A DNA stretch of 64,000 nucleotides from the NCBI RefSeq assembly GCF_900116555.1, contig NZ_FPAT01000005.1, forward strand, positions 337,010-401,009. The letters are read 5' to 3'. The notes under the pieces were generated by a model. It was not told where the DNA came from. It saw only the letters and a program-made list of their open reading frames with translations, and made no database searches. Source of the stretch: Actinopolyspora lacussalsi subsp. righensis (GTDB lineage: Bacteria; Actinomycetota; Actinomycetes; Mycobacteriales; Pseudonocardiaceae). The position numbers and the translations under genes are program-made. Position 1 is the first letter of the stretch; each line of letters begins with the position of its first letter. This document shows positions 26,968-35,997 of the stretch, in pieces.

Positions 26968-27464
26968 GCGATCGTTCTCCTCTCCCGCCTCACGCGGTGC
27001 AAGTAATACCACTGCGGACAATCGATACGCGCCGCACCCGGTACGGCCGTTCTCCCGCGTCGAGGCGGTCGAATCACCGGTGCACCGACGGAGGTCTCCG
27101 ACTCGTCCCGCGGTCGCCCGTGGCGCAGACGAGCGGCACTCGGTTATGAAAACACCGCGCATCGATCGTCGACGCGACAGTGAAAAGCCACGACGCGTAC
27201 TGATCGACCGTATCGCGACACCGCCGACGACACCGAGTGCACCGTTCCGGCCGCACACGGCACACGAACGGGAACAATCGTTCCAGAGTGGATCAAGCAC
27301 GTCGGCCCTGCCCGGCCGACCCGACCGGGTAGGGGAAGGAACTCGAAGTAGATCCGCCGGGGTTTCCCCGTCACTTATTCACTCGAACGACAACCGCGGA
27401 GCGGAGAATCACGCCCGATCGGCGACCGTGGTGTCGTTCGGGACCGGTTTCACCGAGCGTGCCG
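26968..27464 (-). other. Region between cobB and the CobM-like gene
   Basis: 497 bp with no supportable gene on either strand. It must hold the promoter of the divergent cobM-cobL-cobE set. I searched it for a B12 box on both strands and found none. A G+C-rich stretch near 27320-27345 with CCGGCCGACCCGACCGG could be the terminator after cobB. Confidence 0.45.
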
Positions 27465-28865
27465 TCAGCGGGAGCACTCCCGCACGAACCGCGCGATCGC
27501 CCCGGGTATCGCGACCGGGTGGGTGTGGAGGTAGGAAGCGTGCAGCCTGTCGCGCACGAACCCCTCGGTAACCACACCGTCGTCGCGCCAGAACCAAGCC
27601 GGGTTTTCCCCGGCCTTCCGGGTGAGCACGGTGCGGTGGAACTCGTGCCCGGAGACCCGGCTGCCCTCGTGGAACAGCACCGAGTCACTCGCCGCCACCG
27701 CCTCCCGGTAGCCGAGCGTGAGCCGAGGGGACATCCGCGCGTCGACGTCCAACACCCCGCACAGCGGATATCCGTCCAGACTCCGCGCCAGGTACAGCAG
27801 GCCCGCGCATTCGGCGTGCACCGGCAGGCCGTCGGCGACACGGCTCGCGATGTCGTGACGCAGCCCCTCGTTCGCGGACAGGTCCGCGACGTACTGCTCC
27901 GGGAACCCACCGGGCAGAATCAATCCGCTGGTGCCCGCTGGCAATCGCTCGTCCCGCAGCGGATCGACCACGGTGACCTCCGCACCCGCGGCTCGCAGCA
28001 GTTCGACGTGTTCGGTGTAGCCGAAGGTGAACGCCGATCCACCCGCCACCGCCACCCGAGGCGACCCCGCCGTCAGCTCGCTGTCACCGATCGCGGTTTC
28101 GGGGCGCCACGGCTCGACGGACATTCCGGAAGCCGAAGCGGCGAGTGCGGCCACCGCGTCGAGATCGACACCCGAGGCGACGATCCGCGCCATGCCGGCG
28201 ACGGCGTCATCGGCCCGCTCGCCGTGCTCGGCTGCGGTGACGAGGCCGAGGTGGCGCGAGGGCACGTGCAGCTCGTCGGCACGGGCGAGAACACCGAGCA
28301 CGTTGATCCCCACGGAGCGCGCGGCCTCCCGCAGAATCCCCTCGTGCCGAGCCGAACCGACCCTGTTGAAGATCACACCTCCCAGCCGCAGTCCCGGTTG
28401 GAAAGCACGAAAACCGTGCAACAACGCGGCCACGCTCTGACTCTGCCCCTTGGCGTCCACCACGAGCACCACCGGAGCGTCCAGCAAGGAGGCGACGTGA
28501 GCCGTCGAACCGTAGGGCGGCACTTCGTCCACGGAACCGAGCCTGCCGTCGAACAGCCCCATGACACCTTCGACGACGGAGAGGTCCGCCCCCTCGGCAC
28601 CGTGGGCGAACAACGGGGCGACACGACTCTCCCCGACCAGGACGGGGTCGAGATTACGACCCGGTGCACCGGTGGCCACGGCGTGATACCCGGGGTCGAT
28701 GTAGTCGGGCCCCACCTTGAAGCCCGCCACCTTTCCGAGTCGCTCACGCAGCGCCGCGAGCAGTCCGGTCGCGACGGTGGTCTTGCCGTGTCCGGAGCCC
28801 GGAGCCGCGACCACGACGCGCGGGCGAGCGGCGCCGGTCACCGTGGCCGAAACCGACCGGCTCAC
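27465..28865 (-). CDS. cobB: Hydrogenobyrinic acid a,c-diamide synthase
   Basis: Glutamine-dependent amidation of the a and c side chains. 466 residues: an N-terminal ATP-binding domain with P-loop GSGHGKTT (23-30) and VGPDYIDPGYH, and a C-terminal class-I glutaminase-like domain with LPGGFPEQY and HAECAGLLYLAR. In the aerobic route amidation precedes cobalt insertion by CobN. The GTG at 28865 overlaps the TGA of cobO (GTGA); a neighbouring GTG at 28868 is also possible. Order chelatase - cobO - cobB is the same in mycobacteria. Confidence 0.95.
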   Translation of the reverse strand: MSRSVSATVTGAARPRVVVAAPGSGHGKTTVATGLLAALRERLGKVAGFKVGPDYIDPGYHAVATGAPGRNLDPVLVGESRVAPLFAHGAEGADLSVVEGVMGLFDGRLGSVDEVPPYGSTAHVASLLDAPVVLVVDAKGQSQSVAALLHGFRAFQPGLRLGGVIFNRVGSARHEGILREAARSVGINVLGVLARADELHVPSRHLGLVTAAEHGERADDAVAGMARIVASGVDLDAVAALAASASGMSVEPWRPETAIGDSELTAGSPRVAVAGGSAFTFGYTEHVELLRAAGAEVTVVDPLRDERLPAGTSGLILPGGFPEQYVADLSANEGLRHDIASRVADGLPVHAECAGLLYLARSLDGYPLCGVLDVDARMSPRLTLGYREAVAASDSVLFHEGSRVSGHEFHRTVLTRKAGENPAWFWRDDGVVTEGFVRDRLHASYLHTHPVAIPGAIARFVRECSR

Positions 28866-29476
28866 CACTCGATCCCCTTCTGCCCCTTCTGGCCAGCATC
28901 CATCGGGTGTTTGAGCTTGCCGGTCTCCAGTGCCAGATCGGCGGCGTCGAGCAACTGCTGCGGAGCACGCCTGCCGGTGATCACCACGTGCTGGAATCCC
29001 GGGCGCTGCCGCAGGGTTTCCACCACTTCCGCCACGTCGACCCATCCCCAGTGCAGCGGGTAGGTGAACTCGTCGAGCACGTAGAGGTCGTGCCTGCTCT
29101 GCTCGATCCGGCGGGCGATCTCGTGCCACCCCTCCAACGCGGCCTCGGCGTGATCCTGCTCCGTGGAGCGTTTGCGGGTCCAGGACCACCCCTCACCCAT
29201 CTTGTGCCACTCGACCGGACCGCCCTCGCCGGTCTCCTCGTGCAACCTGCCGAGCGCCCGGAAGGCCGACTCCTCGCCCACCCGCCACTTGGCCGACTTG
29301 ACGAACTGGAAAACCCCGATGGACCAGCCCTGGTTCCAGCCGCGCAACGCCATTCCGAACGCGGAGGTGGACTTGCCCTTCATGTCACCGGTGTGCACCG
29401 CGAGCAAGGGACGGTTGCGACGCTGCCTGGTGGTCAACCCGTCGTTCGGTACGGAGTTCGGTTGTCCCTGTGGCAT
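28862..29476 (-). CDS. cobO: Cob(I)yrinic acid a,c-diamide adenosyltransferase
   Basis: Adds the 5'-deoxyadenosyl group to the reduced corrinoid. 204 residues of the CobA/CobO/BtuR family. The P-loop GDMKGKSTS is at 30-38; VFQFVKSAKWRVGEE, YVLDEFTYPLHWGW and VVITGRRAPQQLLDAADL are family-specific. The ATG at 29476 has GGAGA eight bases upstream. The stop overlaps the cobB start. Confidence 0.95.
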   Translation of the reverse strand: MPQGQPNSVPNDGLTTRQRRNRPLLAVHTGDMKGKSTSAFGMALRGWNQGWSIGVFQFVKSAKWRVGEESAFRALGRLHEETGEGGPVEWHKMGEGWSWTRKRSTEQDHAEAALEGWHEIARRIEQSRHDLYVLDEFTYPLHWGWVDVAEVVETLRQRPGFQHVVITGRRAPQQLLDAADLALETGKLKHPMDAGQKGQKGIEW

Positions 29477-29821
29477 AGCAGGATCTCCAAGCGAGTACGG
29501 TCGTTCGCTTCCACGACCCGAGCGAGGGGCGTGGACAGCGGGAGGGTGTGAAGTGGGTATCACGGTCGCGTGCGGAGGGTTCGGGGCGGCCGAACCACGA
29601 GCGGACACCGGTCTCGTCATCGGATGGCGGGTAACGCGCCTCGTCCACGAACCGCGCCTCGTCCACGGACAGCGAGAGAACGCCCTCGCACTCAACCGGC
29701 CTGGGGGTGCCGGGAGCGCGAGGGCGCTTTGGTCCACCCCTGGGGGTCAGGTGGACACCACGCATTGTATCAGCAATCGCCTCCACACCGTGCACGACGG
29801 TGCGCTCCCGACGGAACGGAG
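29477..29821 (-). other. Spacer between chelatase gene and cobO
   Basis: 345 bp without a gene. Near 29683-29731 a hairpin (arms GCCCTCGC and GCGAGGGC, with an inner CCGG/CCGG pair) could end or pause the chelatase transcript. Two copies of GCGCCTCGTCCACG lie in tandem near 29637-29667. No B12 box was found, so cobO-cobB either reads through from the riboswitch-controlled chelatase gene or has its own promoter here. Confidence 0.45.
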
Positions 29822-32026
29822 TCACGCGAGCACCGCACCGGCTTCCCGTGCGGCGCGCACGACTCCGGCGACGTTGTCCGCGGAGAGTTCCTCCAACCGC
29901 AGGTTGGGCGCTCCGAGCACGTGCGCCAGTCGATCGGCCATGCCGAGACGCACCGGCCCGTTCTCGCAGTCCACCACCACGGAGGCCACGCCCATCTCGT
30001 TGAGCAACGCGGCCGAACGCATCGCGTCGTCCACGGCGCGACGGCTACGCGTGGCGGCGTTGCCCGCGGCGTCGACGCCCACAGTGGCCTTACCGTCGGT
30101 GAGCACGACCAGCAGGGGGCGACGCTGCGGATCACGCATCCGCTCGGTACGGATCACCTTGCGAGCCGTGAGCAGCCCACCCGCCAACGGCGTCTTGCCG
30201 CCGGTCGGCAGCCTGCGCATGCGAGTGGCAGCGGTGTCCACCGACGAGGTCGGTGGCAGCGCGATCTCGCCGTCCGCCCCCCGGAAGGTCACCACTCCCA
30301 CCTTGTCCCTGCGTTGGTAGGCGTCGCGAAGCAGTGCGATGACCGCACCGCTGACGGCGGACATCCGCTCCCTGGCAGCCATCGACCCCGAGGCGTCCAC
30401 GGCGAAGAGCACCAGATTGCCCTCGCGTCCTTCGCGTACGGAGTGGCGCAGATCGGTGGCGTGCAGCCGCAGGCCGGGTCCGGAACGTCCCCGGGAACGC
30501 TGGTGTGGCGCCGCGGCGGCCAACGTGGCGGGCAGGTGAACACCGTGACCGTCCACCGCGGACGAGCGCACGACCTGGCCGGTACGGGAACGCGACCGCG
30601 AACGCCGTCCCGGCGCGCCTTCGCCGAGGCCGGGAATCTCCAGCAACCGAGCCCGGAACGTGGTGTCCGACGCCTCGGAAGTCCGCTCTCGTGGGGCTTC
30701 ACCGGAGCCGTCGGAACCGTTCCCGTCCGAACCGTTGGCAGTGTTACCGGCGGCATCCTCGTCGGAAGGCGGCCTCCCCTCGGCCCCTCCCGAGGGGGTG
30801 TTGTCGGGTCCCTCGGGACCGTCCGGAGCGCCGGTGCCGCCACCCCCGGAACCGTCCTCGTCGTCGGGGCCGTCACCGGGGCCTTCGTCAGGGCCGCCAT
30901 CGGGGCCGTGCTCGGAATCGTTCGGCTCGGAAGCACCGTCCGAATCGGACGTGACCGAGTCCGCCGAGGCCTCCTGCCGCTCGGCGTCCTGTTCGGCATC
31001 GTCCAGGGCCTGTCGCAACTGCTGCTCGTCCATCCCCGGCTCGTCGAACGGATCGCGCCGTCGGCGGTGCGGCAGCGCCAGCCTCGCCGCGGCTTCCACA
31101 TCCGCCGCGGCGACAGCGTTCACTCCCCGCCAGGCCGCGTGCGCGACCGCGGCACGCGCCAGCACCAGATCGGCGCGCATACCGTCCACCTCGAACGAGG
31201 CACACACCGACGCGATCCGGCGAACCTCGGAGTCCGGCAGCTGGACGGAGTCGACCCGGGAGCGGGCATCGGCGATGCGTCGCGCGAGCTCGGCGTCCTC
31301 CTCCGCCCATTCCTTCGCGAACCCGACTGGATCGGCCTCGAAGTGCAGTCGACGACGTACCACCTCGGTACGCGTGTCCACCTCGCGCGAGGCGGCCACC
31401 TGCACGGTCAGCCCGAAGCGATCCAACAGCTGGGGACGCAGCTCACCCTCTTCCGGGTTCATGGTGCCGACCAGCAGGAACGACGCCGCGTGCGACAGCG
31501 AGACCCCCTCACGCTCGACGTGGGAGCGGCCCATGGCGGCGGCATCGAGCAACAGGTCGACGAGGTGATCGTGCAGCAGGTTGACCTCGTCGACGTAGAG
31601 CACCCCGCGGTTGGCCGCGGCGAGCAGCCCGGGCTGGTAGGCGCGGACTCCCTCGGTCAACGCGCGTTCGACGTCCAACGATCCGACCAGGCGGTCCTCG
31701 GAAGCCCCCACCGGGAGTTCCACGAGCCGGGCGGGACGACGAGCACCGGCCGTCGCCTCGTCGTGCGGCCCGTCGGGGCAGTCCGTGTCCGGCTCGGCGG
31801 GATCACAACCGAAGCGGCAGTTCTCGACGACGTCGAGAGCGGGCAACAGGGCAGCGAGCGCACGCACGATGGTCGACTTCGCGGTGCCCTTCTCGCCCCG
31901 CACCAGCACCCCGCCGATACGCGGGTACACCGCGTTGAGCAGCAACCCCAGTCGCAGATCGTCGTGCCCGACAACCGCGGAGAACGGGTAGCGCACGGTG
32001 GACTGTGCCGATGTGGCAGCGGTCAT
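29822..32026 (-). CDS. ChlI/ChlD-type fused chelatase ATPase subunit
   Basis: 734 residues. An AAA+ domain like BchI/ChlI carries Walker [10 protein letters not shown] (44-52), Walker [10 protein letters not shown] and the sensor stretch [21 protein letters not shown] linker of ~130 residues (about 345-470) is very rich in Asp, Glu, Gly, Pro and Ser. A C-terminal von Willebrand A domain has the MIDAS motif DASGS at 544-548. Such fusions lie beside cobO-cobB in actinobacteria and are thought to power CobN in place of CobS/CobT; a magnesium-chelatase role is unlikely without chlorophyll genes. ATG after AGGAAGGAA; controlled by the riboswitch upstream. Confidence 0.88.
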   Translation of the reverse strand: MTAATSAQSTVRYPFSAVVGHDDLRLGLLLNAVYPRIGGVLVRGEKGTAKSTIVRALAALLPALDVVENCRFGCDPAEPDTDCPDGPHDEATAGARRPARLVELPVGASEDRLVGSLDVERALTEGVRAYQPGLLAAANRGVLYVDEVNLLHDHLVDLLLDAAAMGRSHVEREGVSLSHAASFLLVGTMNPEEGELRPQLLDRFGLTVQVAASREVDTRTEVVRRRLHFEADPVGFAKEWAEEDAELARRIADARSRVDSVQLPDSEVRRIASVCASFEVDGMRADLVLARAAVAHAAWRGVNAVAAADVEAAARLALPHRRRRDPFDEPGMDEQQLRQALDDAEQDAERQEASADSVTSDSDGASEPNDSEHGPDGGPDEGPGDGPDDEDGSGGGGTGAPDGPEGPDNTPSGGAEGRPPSDEDAAGNTANGSDGNGSDGSGEAPRERTSEASDTTFRARLLEIPGLGEGAPGRRSRSRSRTGQVVRSSAVDGHGVHLPATLAAAAPHQRSRGRSGPGLRLHATDLRHSVREGREGNLVLFAVDASGSMAARERMSAVSGAVIALLRDAYQRRDKVGVVTFRGADGEIALPPTSSVDTAATRMRRLPTGGKTPLAGGLLTARKVIRTERMRDPQRRPLLVVLTDGKATVGVDAAGNAATRSRRAVDDAMRSAALLNEMGVASVVVDCENGPVRLGMADRLAHVLGAPNLRLEELSADNVAGVVRAAREAGAVLA

Positions 32027-32075
32027 CGCTGGTATTCCTTCCTAGGGTCTCGGACGCCCCTGGTTGCGGAACGCA

Positions 32076-32217
32076 GCAACGGCAGTGTCCTGACTCCCGG
32101 ATCGACGCGCTTCTCCGGCCTTCCCGGGTGATTCCCGGTGGCCATTCGTTGGAGAACCGCTCCCCGGTCACAGTGGCGCCGGCCGTGCCGGATTCACACC
32201 GGCTTCCTGACCGTTGC
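32076..32217 (-). ncRNA. Adenosylcobalamin riboswitch controlling the chelatase gene
   Basis: Read on the minus strand: GGAAGCCGGTGTGAATCCGG, then GCGCCACTGTGACCG and, further on, GAGTCAGGACACTG, all hallmarks of the cobalamin aptamer. P1 pairs GCAACGG (32217-32211) with CCGTTGC (32082-32076). Next comes a hairpin around 32040-32065 whose 3' arm abuts the AGGAAGGAA ribosome binding site of the chelatase gene, which suggests control of translation. Confidence 0.93.
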
Positions 32218-32274
32218 TCGCTTGGACCACGTCGCATCCTCGCAGAAGCCCGTTCGGGCACCAAACGTCGTGCC

Positions 32275-32751
32275 CTATCGCGTTACTCCCGTCACTGTCG
32301 GGTCCCGATGCATGTCGATGTGCGGTATCCCGTCCTCCTCGTAGGGCTCGCCGTACTCGACGAACCCGAACGACCGGTAGAACCCCGCCGCGTAGGTCTG
32401 GGAGGAAAGCACCGCGTACGACTTGCGGACCTCGGCGACAGCGGCACGCATCAGTTTCTTGCCGAGACCCATTCCCCGACCGGAGGGGGCGGTGCACACC
32501 CGTCCGATCCGGAAGGAGCCGTCGGGTTCCTCGAGCAGTCGCAGGTATCCGAGCACGCCGGAATCGGCGGAGTCGATCCAGAAGTGGCGGGTCGCCCCTT
32601 CGAGATCACGACCGTCGAGTTCCGGATAGGGGCAGTGCTGCTCGACGACGAAGACGTCCACGCGCAGCCGCAGCATACGGTAGAAATCCTCCGGGGCGAG
32701 ATCGGCCGTGTAGGCGCGCTGCACCGCGGTGGCGAGGGGATGCGGGTTCAC
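32275..32751 (-). CDS. ElaA-like GNAT acetyltransferase
   Basis: 158 residues of the ElaA branch of the GNAT superfamily. It shows LRVDVFVVEQHCPYPELDGRD at the N-terminus, the acetyl-CoA-binding loop RGMGLGKKLM and YAAGFYRSFGFVEYGEPYEEDGIPH at the end. The substrate is unknown. A homologue sits at the same place next to the chelatase in mycobacteria. The GTG at 32751 is directly preceded by GGAGG, too close for ideal initiation, so the true start could be slightly downstream. The cobalamin riboswitch lies immediately after its 3' end. Confidence 0.85.
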   Translation of the reverse strand: MNPHPLATAVQRAYTADLAPEDFYRMLRLRVDVFVVEQHCPYPELDGRDLEGATRHFWIDSADSGVLGYLRLLEEPDGSFRIGRVCTAPSGRGMGLGKKLMRAAVAEVRKSYAVLSSQTYAAGFYRSFGFVEYGEPYEEDGIPHIDMHRDPTVTGVTR

Positions 32752-32903
32752 CCTCCAGTACCTATCACACCGTCGCGTGGTCCCGAGCGGTCGTGGCGTG
32801 CGGAGTCGGCCATGCCACGTCTCGACGGAGGGCTCCACGCGGAGCGGGGCGGAACAGTTACGTTTACTTGCTTCGGTTCGCGGCCACAGGAAGGGACGAA
32901 ACG

Positions 32904-33905
32904 TTGAGCACGGAAACCTCGACGGCACTGCGAGTGCCCAAGACCGAGCTGCACATCCACATCGAGGGCGCGCTGGAGCCGGAACTGACGTTCGCTCTCG
33001 CCGAGCGCAACGGCATCACGCTGCCGTACGCGGGAGTCGAGGAGCTGCGCGGGAAGTACGAGTTCGGTGACCTGCAGTCGTTTCTGGATCTGTACTACAC
33101 CGGGATGAACGTGCTGCGCAGCGCGGCGGACTTCACCGAACTGGCCGATGGCTATCTCGCCAGGGCGGCGGCGCAGGGGGTGCGCCACGCCGAGATCTTC
33201 TTCGACCCACAGGCACACACCACCCGAGGGGTGGCGCTGGAGACGGTGCTCGACGGGCTGGAGGCATCGTTGTCGAGCAGCGAACACCGCTTCGGCATCA
33301 GCACCGAGCTGATCGCGTGCTTCCTGCGCGATCGGGGCAGTGAGGAAGCTTCTCGGATGCTGGACGAACTGTTGGAGCACCGGCAGCGCATAATCGGCAT
33401 CGGCCTCGACTCCGCGGAGCTGGGGCACCCGCCGGGAGACTTCGCGACAGTGTTCTCCCGGGCCCGGCAGGCGGGACTCCGGCTGGTGGCCCACGCGGGC
33501 GAGGAGGGACCCGCGGACTACGTCTGGCAGGCGCTGGACGTGCTGGGGGTCGAGCGGGTCGACCACGGCGTTCGGGCTCTCGACGACCCCGAGCTGGTCA
33601 GCAGGCTGGCGCGGGACCGTATCCCGTTGACGGTGTGCCCGCTCTCGAACGTAAGGCTGCGCGGCGTGGCGAACCTGCGGGAACACTCCTTGCCCCGGCT
33701 GGTCGACGCCGGTGTGCTCGCCACGATCAACTCGGACGACCCGAGTTACTTCGGTGGGTACGTGGGTGACAACTTCCGGGCGATCGAGCGGGAGCTCGGG
33801 TTCGACGAAGCCGCGCTGCGCGAGTTCGCGCGCAACTCCGTCGAGGCGTCGTTCCTTCGGGACAGCCGACGCGAACAACTGCTGGCCGAGATCGAATCGA
33901 CGTGA
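32904..33905 (+). CDS. Adenine deaminase (adenosine deaminase superfamily)
   Basis: Hydrolytic deaminase of purine salvage, 333 residues. Zn ligands H17 and H19 (HIHIEGALEPEL), catalytic HAGEEG, VDHGVRA and the DD of NSDDPSYFGGYVGDNF are present. The last motif (INSDDP-YFGGY) and the HxHxEG-LEPEL start are typical of the adenine-specific branch (yeast Aah1, Pseudomonas PA0148) rather than adenosine deaminase, so adenine is the more likely substrate. The start is TTG, with AAGGGA upstream at 32891-32896; no better in-frame ATG exists. Confidence 0.87.
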   Translation: MSTETSTALRVPKTELHIHIEGALEPELTFALAERNGITLPYAGVEELRGKYEFGDLQSFLDLYYTGMNVLRSAADFTELADGYLARAAAQGVRHAEIFFDPQAHTTRGVALETVLDGLEASLSSSEHRFGISTELIACFLRDRGSEEASRMLDELLEHRQRIIGIGLDSAELGHPPGDFATVFSRARQAGLRLVAHAGEEGPADYVWQALDVLGVERVDHGVRALDDPELVSRLARDRIPLTVCPLSNVRLRGVANLREHSLPRLVDAGVLATINSDDPSYFGGYVGDNFRAIERELGFDEAALREFARNSVEASFLRDSRREQLLAEIEST

Positions 33906-34038
33906 ATCCAGCGGTAACGTGACCTCGGTATCCGCGTGACCGGGCGTGGGGCCGCGCTCCGGGACGGTCACGACGGCGGCGGGCGCCTCTCCGGTGGGGC
34001 ACGTGCCCGCGTTCACCGCGGCGGAGTGGCCGTGACGG

Positions 34039-34077
34039 GTTCGCCCGGAGCGGGCCGCTCCGCGTCAGCGGGCGAAC
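34039..34077. terminator. Terminator between adenine deaminase and protease
   Basis: Nine-bp inverted repeat GTTCGCCCG / CGGGCGAAC (34039-34047 and 34069-34077) enclosing a second G+C-rich stem. It abuts the stop of the convergent protease gene and likely serves both transcripts. Confidence 0.6.
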
Positions 34078-35016
34078 TCACCGGACGGGATTCACCGCGA
34101 CGTCGCGAATCCTCGCCGCGTAGGAGGAGAGTCGCGTGTAGACCCCCGGAAAGCCGGGGCGGGCACAGCCGCTTCCGTAGGAGACCAGGCCGACGAGTCT
34201 GCCGTCGACCACGAACGGCCCTCCGGAGTCGCCGCCGCACGCGTCCTTGCCTCCGTCCGGGTACCCCGCGCAGAACATCGACTCGCGTTCGAACCCCGGA
34301 TACGCCCGGGAACACCGGACATCAGACATCACAGGGACCCGCACCGAACGCAGCACCTGGGACGTCGGTTCCGACTCGGCGGTGCGTCCCCAGCCGTAAA
34401 CGGTGCCGGTGGTGCCCGGCCGGTACCGCTCCCGCTCTCCGGCGCCCACCAGTTTCAACGGCGGCGCGGACACCCCGTTCCGGAGGGTCAGCACGGCGAC
34501 GTCGTCACCACGGGTGAAGTGCTCGTACCGCGAGTGCCGCCAGACACGTTCGACCGCGACCACCTCCCCCTTCCGGGTTCGGAGATCGCGACGGTCGAGC
34601 ACGACCCGGATGTCGGTGGCACTCCTGGCCGCACCGGTCGTCGGATCGAGCGTGCAGTGCGCCGCGGTGACGACCTCGCGAGCGGAAACCAGCGCACCCC
34701 CGCAGAAGTGAGCCCCGGAGGAGTCGGTGAGCGCGACGGCCCAGGGCGCGGCTTCCGGGGCGGTCGCGGTACCGCCGACGATTCTGGCCCGCACGTCACC
34801 GCCACCGGTCATCGACTCCGCCTGAACCACTGCGGTGGTTTGCACGGCCCACAGCAACGGAACCAGGCAGCACACGAGCACTCGAAGCCGAGGTCGCAGC
34901 GGTCGGTTGGCTCCCCCGCGGGAAGGGCCGCCGTGAACACGCAACAGTGGTCTCCAGTTCTGCCCGAGTGTGTCGACTCCACGACGGAACGTATCCGCTG
35001 GTGTTGCACCGAACAC
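34078..35016 (-). CDS. Secreted trypsin-like serine protease (S1)
   Basis: 312 residues. A long basic N-terminus leads to a hydrophobic segment (about 45-62, VLVCCLVPLLWAVQTTAVV) that should act as signal peptide. The mature protease begins near IVGGTATAPEAAPW. The catalytic triad is visible in TAAHC, GDDVAVL and GDSGGP; cysteines are spaced for disulfides, and GKDACGGDSGG has the Asp expected for cleavage after Arg or Lys. The GTG at 35016 makes an atypically long n-region, but no in-frame ATG or GTG closer to the signal was found. Related to the protease at 35998-36801. Confidence 0.88.
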   Translation of the reverse strand: MFGATPADTFRRGVDTLGQNWRPLLRVHGGPSRGGANRPLRPRLRVLVCCLVPLLWAVQTTAVVQAESMTGGGDVRARIVGGTATAPEAAPWAVALTDSSGAHFCGGALVSAREVVTAAHCTLDPTTGAARSATDIRVVLDRRDLRTRKGEVVAVERVWRHSRYEHFTRGDDVAVLTLRNGVSAPPLKLVGAGERERYRPGTTGTVYGWGRTAESEPTSQVLRSVRVPVMSDVRCSRAYPGFERESMFCAGYPDGGKDACGGDSGGPFVVDGRLVGLVSYGSGCARPGFPGVYTRLSSYAARIRDVAVNPVR

Positions 35017-35028
35017 AGGAGGGACAAC

Positions 35029-35040
35029 TCACAGCTGTGA
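35029..35040. promoter_or_regulatory. 12-bp palindrome upstream of the protease
   Basis: TCACAGCTGTGA is a perfect 12-bp palindrome 13 bp before the protease start and next to an A/T-rich stretch with TATACT at about 35055-35060. It could be an operator for the divergent protease and lysE genes; no matching regulator is identified. Confidence 0.35.
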
Positions 35041-35267
35041 CGTAATTTTTTTCGTTATACTCGTATTCAGTCGAAAAAGTTGCTTCCCGATCGGACTTTG
35101 CGCGGCATTAATCCTGAAATGCCAACTGGATGGTCCGGCAAGCAACGAGACGGGCTCCACGATCCACCCCCGAACGTGTGAAGCCTGTCGCCCACAAGTG
35201 ACCTCTTGTCGGTGAAACGTGTGTCGACGACCCGAATCGGCCACGGTCGCGCACGGAAAGGAACGGC

Positions 35268-35903
35268 ATGCTGCTGGATCCGGGAACCCTGCCGGGCTTC
35301 GTACTCATCAGCACGGCGGTGATACTCACCCCCGGTGTGGACACGTTCCTGTTGCTTCGCACATCGATGAGGTTCGGGACACGCCCGGGGCTGTACACCC
35401 TGGCGGGCATCCACACCGCGAGCCTGGTTCAGGTGGCCCTGGTGATCTCGGGCCTGGGAGCACTCGTCACCAGCAGACCGGAAGTGCTCTCGGTGCTGAA
35501 GTGGGTGGGAGCGGCTTATCTGATCTATCTGGCAGTGACCATCCTGCGCGGACTCTGGCGCTCCCGGCACGGCGACAGCGCCGACGTGCTCGGTGACGCC
35601 CCGACGACACCGGATGCCAACCCGTACCTGCGTGGTCTGCTCAGCAACATCACCAATCCCAAGATGCTGCTGTTCAGCCTGGCCTTTCTGCCGCAGTTCG
35701 TGGGATCCGCGACCAGTCCGGCCCTGCAGCTGACGATGCTCGGGCTCGTTTTCCTGGCGCTGGCCGCCGTATGGGAGCTGGCGATCGTACTCGGCGCCTC
35801 CCGGGTGGCGGGCCGACTGCGGAAGCCGAGCATCCGCAACTCACTCGACGTGGTCAGCGCGGCGGCGTTCCTCGGGCTCTCCGTGGGACTGGTCGCCGGT
35901 TGA
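35268..35903 (+). CDS. LysE family amino-acid exporter
   Basis: 211 residues with about six membrane helices, the RhtB/LysE layout. Typical are TPGVDTFLLLRTSMRFGTRPGLYTLAGIHTA and LRGLLSNITNPKMLLFSLAFLPQFV. It probably exports an amino acid or small metabolite, which cannot be identified. The ATG at 35268 follows AAAGGAA. It stands between two secreted proteases in an accessory stretch, divergent from the first and convergent with the second. Confidence 0.9.
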   Translation: MLLDPGTLPGFVLISTAVILTPGVDTFLLLRTSMRFGTRPGLYTLAGIHTASLVQVALVISGLGALVTSRPEVLSVLKWVGAAYLIYLAVTILRGLWRSRHGDSADVLGDAPTTPDANPYLRGLLSNITNPKMLLFSLAFLPQFVGSATSPALQLTMLGLVFLALAAVWELAIVLGASRVAGRLRKPSIRNSLDVVSAAAFLGLSVGLVAG

Positions 35904-35997
35904 CCGCTCCGGCACGAGTACCCACGCGGGCGACAACCGCTGCCGGAGAAATCCCGGGTAACAGTGACCATCGGCCCGCTGCCGGGCCCGGTTCGGC

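Noticed and set aside
26968..27464. Possible riboswitch before the second cobM
   Set aside because: No B12-box elements found on the minus strand despite the context.
29477..29821. Possible riboswitch before cobO
   Set aside because: Only a terminator-like hairpin and short direct repeats; no B12 box.
29822..32026. Magnesium chelatase for chlorophyll synthesis
   Set aside because: No chlorophyll genes; riboswitch control and cobO-cobB neighbours point to cobalt chelation.
29570..32131. An 853-codon plus-strand open frame opposite the chelatase gene
   Set aside because: It is antisense to a gene with clear AAA+ and VWA motifs and has no recognisable domain.
34940..34942. GTG at about 34940 as a better protease start
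   Set aside because: On checking the codons it is not in frame with the protease.
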